Below are positions 1-11,203 of a stretch of 64,000 nucleotides of DNA, one piece after another. This DNA is from Tetradesmus obliquus. Taxonomy: Eukaryota; Chlorophyta; Chlorophyceae; Sphaeropleales; Scenedesmaceae. The stretch spans positions 3,060,501 through 3,124,500 of the forward strand of contig CP126191.1 in NCBI GenBank assembly GCA_030272155.1, given 5' to 3'. Position 1 is the stretch's first letter, and each line of letters begins with the position of its first letter. Under the pieces are notes generated by a model. It was not told the origin of the DNA. It saw nothing but the letters and a program-made list of their open reading frames with translations, and did not search any database. Position numbers and translations under genes: made by a program.

Positions 1-146
1 AAAACATAACTGTGCAAATGCACCACACCCCAAGTGTGACACACGCATGCACCACCATGCAGGCGACTGCTTTTGCACATATACACAACCGTGCTCATAA
101 ACATGTCTTTTGCCGCTGCATGCTCTGCTACTGCTGCTGCGTGTCC

Positions 147-3100
147 TCACCAAGGCAGCGCATCATCAATGCTGCCGCACTCATGATACGTGCCGCCGCT
201 CTGCTGCCTGGCAGCACCACACGATGCTGACATCAGCGTCCCCGCAATGCTGGCAGACTCTAGGCCTGGCAGCCGGCCAAAGCCGCTTGCATTGCTGCCG
301 CAGACACGCTGCGGCGTGATGCGGCCCGAGTAGAAGTCGCTGCGGGAGATGCCTGGCAGGGGCCCGCTGATGTTGGTGTGGCCCAGCTGCAGGACCGACA
401 GGCCGACCGTGAACCTGCAGCGGGAGCAGCAGGCGGCAGCAGCACACAGCAGACCTCTTGATCGCATGGTTCGTGCATCGGCAGCAAAGCACTTGCACAC
501 CCATGCAAGTGTAGTGTTTCAAGGGGCCGCAGCTGCTGCCTGAGCACTGCAGCAGCCTGGTAGCGCCTCCACCAGGGGCTGCCTGCACTGACTCAGCAGC
601 ACACAGCAGACAGTTGCGAGACAGGTATGATTGCAGGAAGAGGAACAATTGGCAGCGTCAACACGCAGGAGCTCCTGAGTGCAGCAGGTTTGAGTAGCTG
701 ACACCTGCAGTCAAGGTTCCTGCTGCAGCGTTGCAGGCAAGGCGGCAAGCATTCTGCAGGCCTGTCCATTACTCGTGCCTGTCACCAGCCACATCTGCAC
801 CACTCCGCTCGGCAGGCTTAGTCCAGGTGGACATGCTGGTTCATAGGTGCATGCGCCGAGCATCAAAGTATGCAGCAGCACCAGCGCTGTCACAAGTACC
901 ACAGCAGCCTCGCCGCACCTCCACCAGGGGCTGATGCTGCCGGACAGCGCCGCATTGCCGTGCAGGGCGAGGATGGACAGCTTGGACTGGAAGGCCAGCT
1001 GCCACGGCAGCGTGCCCGACAGCTCGTTGTTGCTGGCGTCAACCATGGTCAGCCACGGCAGCAGCGTCCAGCTGATGGGCAGCGGGCCTGTAGGCGCACA
1101 CACAGGCACAGAACCAGGCACGTCGAGCAATTGCAAACCAAGAGAGTGAGGCTCACACAGCGGCGCACTTAAATACACAGGGTCTGCCGCAAGCCATTTT
1201 TGTGCAGTGAGATGGGTTACAAGCCAACAACCGTGAGGCAGCACCACCAAGCCAGGGGCCATCAAACACGCATTTGCCATAACAGGTGCTGCTGCTGCCG
1301 CATCTTCAGGTGCAGCCAATTACGCCAACGTCTTGCTTACCTGTCAGGCTGTTGTTGGCGAGCACAAGCGCGGCCAGCACTGGCGCCTCCCCATACGCAA
1401 ACTGCGGCAGCGGCCCACTGAAGTTATTGTTGTTGGCGCGGTACACCTGTAGCCTGTGCCAGTTGCTGCTGTTGGCGCTGCGCGGCGCCGGCAGCAGTCC
1501 GGTGAAATAGTTGTCTGAGATGTCGAGGGCAGTCAGCCGACAGTCGCCAAACTGTGTGGCCGAACCTGTCAGCAGGTTGTTGCGCAGGCTGATGGCCTGG
1601 CAGGTAGCCGGAAGGACAATGCCGCAAGATGAGCAGCAGCAGGCAGCACAATGCATGTGATTGTGACGGCCTGGTGCTGCACAGTCTTCTGGCGTTGTAG
1701 TATGTTGAGGCAGTGCCTTGCAGCGTTCGTCAGTAGCCTCAGACCATTAGCGCTGCAACAACAGAAGCAAACCACTGCAAAACATGCCAATGCACACCGC
1801 CATAAGCTGCTGCTCAGCACCCTGCATCCCATGCCTGCAACGAGCACAGCATATGACTTGGTTGGACAAGCTCGGCTGAATTTTATCATTGGAAAAGCAA
1901 CACAAGAGGGCCTCACCTCCAGCTGTGGCAGGCTGCTGCACAGCTGTGGAAGGCTGCCAGTGAGTGCGTTGTGCTCCAGCATCAGCATGCGCAGCTGGCT
2001 CAGCCGCGCAAAGGAGGCCGGCAGCCGCCCTCCCAGCACTGCAGCAGCAGGCACACACGCATGTGAAAGCAGCATACAGCAGAGGCTGGGTAACGGGCGC
2101 AGAAGCACAATCAGACAATGCAACGTCCCCCTAGCAGGAGCATGCTCATGCTTCACTCATACCGGCAGCATCTTTATATGGGAGCACAGCTAGCAGCAGC
2201 AGCTGAAACAGCAACAGCTGTGCCGCCCACCTTTGCCAACATCAGTGAAGCCGTTGTAGCCCAAACTGCAATGGCACAAATAGGGGGCAGGAGCAGGACA
2301 CCAGCAGCAGCAACTCAAGTGCTAGACGCATGGTGAGCAACATGCGTGGTACACAAAGCTACGCGCCAGGCACAAGCCTTGTAATGGCTGCAGCTGAAGC
2401 ATCCGAGCACCTGCTATGGAGGCTTCAGCGCAGGCGGCAGCAGCAGCATCACCAAGCAGCTCAACTGCGCCATGTCTGTTTCTTCTGCTGCTGCTGCTTG
2501 CTTGCTTGGGACAGGGCTCACATGAGTGACTGCAGGTTGGCCAGGCTGCCCAGCTGTGGAGGGATGGTGCCAGTGAGGTAGTTGGTGGACAGGTCCAGCT
2601 CCTGCAGGGCTGACATGCTGCCCAGCTCAGGTGGGATGGTGCCGCTGATGTTGGCTGCGGCAGCAGCAGCAGCAGCAACAGCAGGCAGGTGCCAGCACAC
2701 GCAACAGGGTTTTCAACAAGTGGGCGGCTGCTGGACCCCTGCTGCAGTCGTAACACTTATCACACTTTCCTGCCACAAGCTAAAAGCTGCAGTGGTACAC
2801 TTGCGTTGCTGATGTGCAGCGCCCACTGCCACTGTTGCTGCTGCACAGGGCATCTGCTGCCCTCTGTCAGATCTTTGGTACAGCCCAGCTGCAGCCTCAC
2901 TTGCAAACAGCGCCAGCACCTGCAGCTTGTCCAGCGCTGCAATGGCAGGGCTGAGGGTGCCCAGCAGCTGCAGTTGTGACATCGAGGGGCAGGAAGGCAG
3001 GGGCAGCAGCAGCAGCAGGTGGTTCCGCAGCAGCAGCGGCAGCAGCAGCAGCAGCAGCAGCGGTGGAACCAGCAGCGACAACAAGAGCGCGTTCAGGGAG

Positions 3101-3857
3101 TAGCTGGATGACTGCCGCATCGCTCACCTGCCAGCATTGCATGCTGATGCTGCCCGGCTGCTGAGACCAGCACATGCATGTACTATGTACAAACTATAAA
3201 CCCACTTGTTTTTTTTTATAACAACATAGTACATCAAACGACTATGATTCAGCATTGCTTTGTGTGTCGACTGGGCTGTCCTGCGCTGCACACATGCCTA
3301 ACTCCAGCATAGCTACCACAGTACAGCTACTACTGTACTGTGGTATCACTCGACTGTGGGGTTGCAGCACTCACCCCAAACGACGAGCCGCCAATCACAA
3401 GCTCCTTGAGCCCGCAGTCATGCAGCTGCTGTATTGCTTGCAGGAAAGCTGGGTCATCCACACGGCCAACGACATTGTTGTTGGTCAACTCAACACTGCG
3501 GATGCCCTGTGCTGCTGGCCCTCCGGTTGCGCATGTTGTGCTGTATGTCGTTGAGTTGCAGGTGATGCCATACCAACTGCAGTATGCTGGGCTGGCAGCG
3601 GCATCTGGCTTGCTTCCTGACAGGTAGGCCTGGCATGCTGTTGCTGGTGTGGCAGTTGCCGGCACATCCTGCCAACCTGTGCTCCTCAACCACGTGGACT
3701 GCCCTAGACCTCTGCCCAAGGCTTGTAAGGCTTCACATGTTCCTTGCATACACGCTGGGCCGCAGCAGCCGTTGTCTTCCAGCAAAGGGCAGGTTGACAG
3801 GGCTGCTGCTGCAGCTGGCAGCAGCAGCAGCAGCAGTAGCAGCTGGCTGGGCTGCAT
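147..3857 (-). CDS. Leucine-rich-repeat protein with signal peptide (plant-type LRR ectodomain)
   Basis: Eight exons with consistent phases: 3375-3857, 2901-2967, 2522-2654, 2231-2265, 1917-2038, 1341-1596, 919-1087, 147-414 (about 510 aa). The N-terminus MQPSQLLLLLLLLPAAAAAL is a clear secretion signal. It is followed by a Cys-rich cap ending in CSWYGITCN, typical of plant LRRNT_2 caps. Later exons carry plant-type LRRs such as SGTIPPELGSMSALQELDLS, LTGSLP, NNLLTG and NNELSGTLP. The product is probably extracellular or a membrane-receptor ectodomain; no transmembrane or kinase segment is visible. The last exon can end at the TGA at 147-149, or splice at an overlapping donor (CTTG/GTGAGG, 145-151) and continue beyond the left edge. 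The start is the only Met before the signal peptide. LRR identity is firm; the C-terminus is not. Confidence 0.75.
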
Positions 3858-4456
3858 CCTGCTGCACTGGCTGACGGAACATCCGTTGCCGTTTCGAAGT
3901 AGCTTGAATCAAGCAGATTACTTAGTCATGTGTGCTGCAATCCCGGCACCAATGCTCTGCCGAAACAGGTGGTGTCTTCAGTGTGCCTTGCCTGCTCGCC
4001 TTGAACAGCACCAGCAACCGAAAGTTTTTACTATGGCTCAAATTGATGAACACAGCCACTCCTGTGCGAGGTGGCCGTGCTCGACTGGAGCAGTTTTGAT
4101 GGTTACACATGACAATCACTCATTCTATCGCAGGGTTTGAACATGGAGCAGCACAAGGCCACGCAAGGCAAGAAATGACATGTAAGCACTCTATTTTAAC
4201 TGTTCCTGCGCGTACGGAAAAGCGAATACAGGCATCCAACTCGACTGTGGCCATCTACCACTGCTGCTGACCTTGCTTGGACCGTGCCCAGACTGCTTGC
4301 TGTCAACTGTTGCTGCTTAAAACTGCTAGTCATAACTCTTTAAGCTGTCTCTAAAGGCCAGTCAGCGATGGAGCAGGCACCTAGGGTGTGTAAAGCTGCG
4401 GCTGTCTGTCATCATCGCGACCAGCTGGAACTGGCGCTCTGATCCACTGCTGGTAC
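3858..4456. promoter_or_regulatory. Divergent intergenic region between LRR gene and TMEM138-like gene
   Basis: About 600 bp separating two genes transcribed away from each other, so it should hold both promoters. I see no convincing exon, RNA gene or recognisable promoter motif in it. Confidence 0.4.
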
Positions 4457-5593
4457 ATGCAGGCAGCTGCCAGGCGCAGCATCACAAGAAGCAATGTCAT
4501 CCAAGCGAGTGTTGTTTACGCTGCAATCGTGGCAGACATATTCGTAACAGCTTACACAGACCCCATACAGACAAGCCAGGTGCTGACGCACATGCTGCTG
4601 CTAGGGTGAGTCTAATATATTCTCACCTTGCATGCCGCGCTGCAAGCACCATCCTCTGCTGCAAACACAGCACAGATCCTCAGCAGCACTTTGTCATGCT
4701 AACACCTGCCGTGCCTGCATGTCTGTATTGCTGTTGAACTGCTGTTTGACTGGTCAGGCTGCAGATCTTCCTTCTGTTTGGCATCGTGCTGGCCTTCTTT
4801 TTGTTGACCACCAGCCTCAGCCCTTACGTGAACTTGGGGCTGTATGACAAATACCTGAAGCAGCACGGCGGCGTGTTCATGCTGTGCCTGCTGTCCGTGC
4901 TGCTTGTTGGCAGCATCGGCGCATACCGATTGGTGAGACTTCGGCTGCTGCAGCGCACTCGCGATGTGCGGCGTTACTGCAGGAATGGCATGAGGTGCAC
5001 TAGCACTGCCGGAAGAAATGCATGGCATTTGCAGGTTTCAGCTATCTGCGCAACAGCCAGCCAAGCACCAGCAGCAGCATGCGTCAGGCAAGGTGCAGCA
5101 CAGCAGTGCGCATGCAGCAGCCAACAACAAGGCTTCTGGGCAGTACTTGCGCAGCCCGCTGTACTGAGTTACTCGTTACTCCTCAACACCTGCTCCAGCC
5201 AACAAACAAGTAACGGTGTGATGGCGGTGTTGCAGGCTGCACCGCAGCCGCTTGTGATCGGTGCAACAACGCCCACTGCTGTATGGTGACTTGTTTTGTT
5301 GCAAGGGCAGCAGCCTATCTTTCGATGCGTGAATGATGCTTAACTCACCTCCTGCTCTGCTTGCCTCTGACCTTGTGGCGCAGGTGCTGGTGTACCGCAG
5401 CATACCCTATCCTGAGGTGTGGCAGCAGCCAGGCTACCAAGCGCTGTGGTTCATTCAGCGGCTGTGCCTGCTGGCACTGCAGTGCAGAGCAGTGTATGCC
5501 ACAGCCATGGCCTTCAAGGCCCCTGAGCAGAGCTGGCTGGCGCCTGCAGCAGCTGGCCAAGGGCTCGGGGCAGCAGCACGAGGGCTGTTATGA
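4457..5593 (+). CDS. TMEM138: TMEM138-like four-helix membrane protein (ciliary transition zone)
   Basis: Three exons, 4457-4605, 4758-4932 and 5384-5593, join in frame to 177 aa, close to the roughly 160 aa usual for TMEM138. Four hydrophobic helices are visible: VIQASVVYAAIVADIFV, HMLLLGLQIFLLFGIVLAFF, VFMLCLLSVLLVGSIGAY and YQALWFIQRLCLLALQCRAVY. The DIFV motif after helix 1, the spacing, the W near the last helix and FIQRL (family FQRL) align with animal TMEM138 as I know it. TMEM138 acts at the ciliary transition zone in vesicle delivery. The first ATG gives a short N-terminus as in the family. A downstream patch ending in a stop (5791-5847) might be an alternative last exon but is not needed. 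Family assignment is by eye. Confidence 0.55.
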
Positions 5594-6560
5594 CAGTGCA
5601 TGTGGAAAGCAAACATATGCTTCTGGCACACAGGCAGGCTGCCTTCTTGAATGTACATCAGCTGCACCGTTTGTGGATTGGGGATCTTGCACTGTGGCAA
5701 ATGCCCTACACCCAACAGCACGGCGTACGTATCACAGGGTGTGGTGGGTGTGTAACATTTTGGCGAGTTCCTTTCCCTGGTTGATGGCAGGAGACCATCA
5801 TCAACGTCAACATCGAGATCATGACCGTCATCATGTTACCATTCTAGCCACAACAGCAATGCCGCCGGCTGGCCTTTGCTCATGGCAAGAGATTACCGTT
5901 GTCCATACAACACCTTGCGCCCGTGTACTGTACCCCGGGACAAATACAACCTGATGCTTCAGCTGCTGATCACGATTTCACGAGTAGCTCGTGCGTACTA
6001 ATAGCCGAATAGTACATGCGCAGGTGACGGACAACTGCATCTGAAAGTGTCAGTATCCCTGCTGCCATAGCAGCTACCTGTTCAATCAAACAAGCCGCAT
6101 GCTGACGGCGACACACAACCTTCGCAGCTATGCACAACAGAAACATTTCAATTGCCTCGCAGCCCAGCCCAGCACAGCTGCAGCTGGGGCTGGTGCTACG
6201 CTTCATGGTGTGGCAGCAATCACCCCTTGCAACATACCATGAACAACATTAATTTCACGTTGAGAGCCATGCGTTCGATTCAACACTGTCCAGGTATATA
6301 TTAAAACAAAGCTGAAACAAGAGTCCTTGCTTGCGCCAGCACTGCCATGCGCCCAGCACGAATGCAAGTAGCTGCGCAGCTGCACCTGCCCAGCAGACGC
6401 ACGAATATGCCACATGAGCCTGCCATCAACTGCCAGACACTGCGCTAGCCCAGCCAGGTGGCTGTGCTGCACCCCGCCCAGGGCCTCAGCAGCTGCCAGT
6501 GCTGCTGCGCTGGCAGCTCTAGCACCTCACAAGCAGCACCCCTGCCCACGTGCACACAGC
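5594..6560. other. Intergenic region, convergent 3' ends
   Basis: It lies between the stop of the TMEM138-like gene and the stop of the FYR-domain gene. It holds presumed 3' UTRs. Apart from the short patch at 5791-5847 I see no supported coding exon, tRNA or repeat. Confidence 0.5.
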
Positions 6561-9500
6561 TCAGCAGGCGACAGCTGCTGCAGCGCAGGCCGCAGCTGCT
6601 GCTCCAGCGTAACCTGCGCTTGCTGCTGCTGCTGCTGCTTGTGGGGCTGCTTTTCCTGCAGCAACTGCACTACCTGCTGCGGCGCCCGCTGCTCTTGCTG
6701 CTGCTGCTGCTTGTTTGGCTGCTGCACCTGCTGCATGCTCTGGCCTGTGCCCTGCTGCACAACAGCTGGCAGCATCACGCCGTGCTCCACATGCCAGCTC
6801 TGCTGGTGTGTACTGCTCTGCAGTAGCCAGGCGCACGACACTGTCTGTGAAGCCAAAGAACGCGGGGCCTGCAGTGCAGCAGAAGCAGCAGCAGCAACAC
6901 AAGGCTGAGGATTTTACAATCATATTGCATGTGTGCGGTGTTGTGCTGCCATGCATAGGCGAGCGACGCCATAGACAGCCAACCTGCAACATAGATAGCA
7001 CACTGCCTTCATGCTCATCAGAAATGTTGTAACCGCTGCAGTGTTATAGCCACACGACAGGCCTCAAAGCATGCTCGGCACTGTTGCTGCATTGGTGTGG
7101 CACTTGACAACAAACTGAAAGCATGCATGGGTAGCAACATCAGCTCACCTGAGATGCGCTGCGTCTTGCGGTGAGCCAGGCAGATAGCTGTCCAGGGCTG
7201 GGTTGGGCTGCTGCCTGAGTAGCTCACACCAGCAGCCTCGTCAGCCACCTGCACCCATAACATACAGGACACAGAGCTGTATGAACAGACACACTGCTTG
7301 CCATTCGCACAGCCCGACGCTCTGGCGAGCAGTCATACAATGTGTGCATTGAGGTGTTGGTCAGGCGGGTGCGTATCCAAATCGCAGCATGCAAGCATGC
7401 AGCAATCACCGCCAGATTCAAGAAGCAAGGCCTCTAAAAGTGGGCTGCGCCATGGCAGCTGTGCAGACTCTGATGCACTGCAGGTCTGTATCGGCAACAA
7501 ACCACCAGAAGCACTAGCAGCTGTGCCGCACCGTGAACAGGGGCCCTGCCTCCCCTGCGCTGATGCTCATGCGCCACGTGCGGCCAAACACCTCCTTGCT
7601 GGCAGCATAGCCCACCTGCAGCAATGGACAGCAGCAGGCAAAGGCACAGTTGTACAAAAGTGACTGCAAGTACAGCTGGGCATTGCAGGCGGCAATAGTT
7701 CAGCCCTTGCCAAGCAAGGCCAAGCAACGCCTGCCTATGGTCAGCTTGTCAGCTGGCTATGTGTTATTGCGCTGTGCTGTTATAGGCTGCAGGTGGCAGA
7801 CCCACGCTGTCGAGGCAAGCCAGCATGCAGTTTGCTTAGCCGCTGGCCCCGTGTCTTGCAAGATACAATCATGTCTCAAGACATTTGTGCTGATTCCATG
7901 CAAAGCTTTGGTTAACCAGCAGCTGGTATGCTGTGGGGTGCTCATGGCGTCCTCACCGGGTAGGCGTGCCTGAACCTGCACTGCTGTGAGGACCAGTAGT
8001 GCTGCTCCCACGGCCCGCGGAACACACAGCCCAGTGACAGCCCAGTGACGCCTGGCAGGGCAGGAGAGCAGCAGCGCACAAGCCATGCAGGATCGGTTCA
8101 TGCAGGCAGAATGTGTTATGAGTGTGCACATGCTGCTCGCTTTGTTGTTGTGTGGACACAGAGCCTTGTATGCTGCTGCCTGTGCAGCAGCGTGGTGCTG
8201 GTGCTGCGGCGCGATGCAAGGTGGTGCACTCTCGACCACTGCTCTGCGTTGCAGCCTGGCAACTCAGCTCATGCTCAGTCAGGCGTCACATGCGTGTGAT
8301 CACACGTGTGAGTGGTCGGCTGCAGATTGGCCTGCACTGGTTGTCTGGATTGCAGCAGCAGCTTACGTGAAGCTGCCAAAGTGAAGGGTGCCACGTAGAT
8401 GGTTGGGATGAGCGCACAGGCCAGCTCCATGCCACCTGCTGCTGTTGAAGGCGCTTCACAGCCACCACCAGCAGCACCGTCACCAGCAGCCTCGGGCGCT
8501 GCCTCAGATACACCAGCTTGCAGTGCTGCTTCTGCAGCACCTGCTGCTGCTCCTCCTGCTGCTGTTTCTGCTGCTGCTGCTGCTGCCACTGCTTCTGCTG
8601 CTGCCAGCTGAGTGTGCTGCGGCACATCTGCTGGCAGCAGGGTGCCGTGCTGTGCATAGGCCAGCTCAGCGGGCGTGTACTGCGCGGCAATGGCGCGCTG
8701 CACGTGCACATCCGAAAAGCCGAAAAACAGCGGCCCTGCAAGTCAACATGGGCATCAGAATCACCCAAGAGTCAGCAACACTGGGTAAGGCAGGCAGCGG
8801 CAGCTGCAGCAGCTGAGGATATTGCAGCTGTAACATTTGTAGCAGTGCAAGCATGTCCACACCCGCCACTGTTGCCAAGGCCCCGTTTGCAAACCATAAA
8901 GGCATACCACACAGGATCCCTTGGTAGTGGCTACCAATCACTGTCGATTGCTACTATTGAAATTCATCTGTATTCAGTGTAGGCCGGTGCTGATAATGAC
9001 TTGCGTAGCCTGCCGCACCTGAGATGTGCTGCGTCTTGCGGTGCTGCAGGCAGGCAGCTGTCCAGGGCTGGGTGGGGCTGCTGCCTGAGTAGCTCACCCC
9101 AGCAGCCTCGTCAGCCACCTGCAGCAGCAACAACAGACGCCCACGCAGCCTGATACTGGTGTTACATGTACAGTTTACCGTACTGTTGATCCAGGAGCAG
9201 CAGAGGCAGCAAGCAGCACATGTTGTCACAGCCAGCCATGCGATGTTGTCAATCCGCTGCAGCAGCTGCAGCAGCTGCGCCGCACCGTGAACAGCGGCCC
9301 TGCCTCCCCTGCGCTGATGCTCATGCGCCACGTGCGGCCAAACACCTCCTTGACGGCAGCATAGCCCACCTGCAGCAGTGGACAGGAGCAGCACCGGCAG
9401 CTCAGACGCGCACAACACAAAGCTGCATCTGTCGACACCACCATTGCAACCGTGCTGGCGCTGCGGAATCAGAATGCAGCATTGCTTGTGCTATGACAAT

Positions 9501-10751
9501 GTGTGCAGCACCACAGCAGTTTGAGCTCAACAATGCCTGCACGATAGAAAGGCAGCTGTGCGGCAGCTGTAGCTTGCAGGGTAGGCATGCCTGAACAGGG
9601 CGCCACGTGATGACCAGTACCGCTGCTGCCAGGGCCCACGGTACACCCGGCCCAGCTCCAGCACAGTGACACCTTCGATAGCAGCGTGAGGCATGCAAAA
9701 GAAAAAAATGGAAAGTGGTGCATGACGAGTGCACACACGCGCGGCAGCATGTTGCGCAAGCTGCAAAACCTGCATGTAAAACCCAAAGGCATGCGCAGCA
9801 AGTTCACGCACAGGCGGGTTGTGACGATTGCACACACGTTTTGCAGCTCTGGCGAGTGCTGCACCTACCAATAGAAGTGATGGTGAAGGGCGCCGCATAC
9901 TGAGTGGCTGTGAGCTCAAAGTGTGCCTTTGCAGGCTTTGCAGCGGCCGCTGGGTCAGCGCCTGCGGCCTCGTTGCCTGCAGCATCCTGTGGATGCAGCG
10001 CACATGCGAATCCCAGTCAGCTGTTAGCAGCGGCTGCCAACAGCTGCTGCCACATTTGATCACTGCCGTCACCACTTGCAGGAGCGTAAGTTAGGCATCC
10101 TGCAGCTGCTTCCGGCCCTGTGTTTGTTCCTGCAAGCCCGTTGCTACAAGCTGTGAGCCCCTTACCTCTGCGTGCATGCCTCTGGCGCGCCTGGACGTCC
10201 GCGCGGGCCCCTCAGCCACCTCCTCCTGCGCATGGCAAACATTTGCAAGCAGTTGTACTGTATGCACAACTCTGGTGGACCCCATCACTGCCTGCAGCTG
10301 CTAACCTTGATGTGCAGAATGCATGCGGCTGAGCCACACCGCACATGACAGCTGCTGCATTGCACCCTCGGCCTTTCAGCGCTGCATGTTGCTGCCTGGG
10401 TCTTGCTGCTGCTTGGGCGCTGCATCGGCAATCAATTGGACTGTGGAGCCATACCTTAGGTTTTGGGCGCTTCAGCCCAGCGTACTTGGGCTTTGGCTGC
10501 TTGAGGGCCTTCAAGCTGGCAGCTGCCTGCATCACGACCATCTCCTGCATCACCCGCCTGTTCTTGGCCATGATGCGAGCTCTCTCTGCCTCAAAGGCGT
10601 TGCTAGGCTCTGTACTGGGTTCTGCTGCTGGCAGTACTGCTGGTGCTGGTGCTGGTGCTGCTGCCGCTGCTGCTGGTGCTTCCGCTGTGCCTGCACATCC
10701 TGCTGATGCAGAGGCTGCTACAGGTCGTGAAGCATTGCTTGCTGCTTCCAT
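6561..10751 (-). CDS. Nuclear protein with two FYRN-FYRC modules
   Basis: Eleven phase-consistent exons: 10455-10751, 10166-10225, 9869-9986, 9578-9672, 9286-9369, 9019-9118, 8367-8735, 7957-8051, 7532-7615, 7149-7248, 6561-6868 (569 aa). The N-terminus is Ala/Pro-rich with a basic helix (FEAERARIMAKNRRVMQEM). Module 1 has FYRN features (LGRVYRGPW, HAYPVGY) and an FYRC-like SYSGSSPTQPW segment followed by FFGFSD. An Ala-rich linker leads to module 2 with the same features (LGCVFRGPW, HAYPVGY, SYSGSSPTQPW, FFGFTD). FY-rich domains occur in chromatin proteins such as trithorax/MLL, JmjC demethylases and TBRG1, so a chromatin role is inferred. No SET, JmjC or PHD domain is present. Matching exon lengths in the two modules (95, 84 and 100 bp) show an internal gene duplication. 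The intron after 9578 uses a GC donor. Confidence 0.75.
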
Positions 10752-11203
10752 GCTTGATACGCTTCTGTGCTTGGGTGCTTGCTCAGCTGTTAGAGTCCTG
10801 CAGTCTGCCTGCTCAGTGTGGTGCTGCGCGTCTGTTGTTGAGTGCAGCACCTGTGGAGTGTCCAGCACGCTTGTCCTGTGGCGACCTGCCAAGCACAGCC
10901 GGTCTGATATGTAGAACTTCCAAGCACATTTGTTCACAATACTGCGATTAAGAGTGCGTTGGTGGCTCCCTGCTGCGTGGAAACACACCGAGTTCAAGCT
11001 GCTTTTGAACAGAGTGACATGACAAGTGACGAGCACCCTTGTTACTGGAAGTGATCGGCCAGAATAAGTTCATTGCAGGACGTCTGATTACCCGTTTTCC
11101 TTTGCTATCGCATTCAACCAGACGGCTGCTGCGTGTTGACGTGAACTCCACGTTGAAGAAGTTATCACTGCCTTGTCCCTGAGCCCCACGTCGCTGCAGA
11201 GAC
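10752..11203. promoter_or_regulatory. Divergent promoter region (FYR gene / PNPOx-like gene)
   Basis: A 452-bp spacer between two start codons facing away from each other, so it is expected to contain both promoters and 5' UTRs. No specific motif is recognised. Confidence 0.4.

Noticed and set aside
1651..2193. 180-codon open frame on the + strand inside the LRR gene
   Set aside because: It is the antisense shadow of LRR exons and introns; the minus-strand exons carry clear LRR consensus.
4608..4624. AT-rich word GAGTCTAATATATTCT also found near 57203
   Set aside because: A single 16-bp match in 64 kb of both strands can arise by chance, and the flanks do not match.
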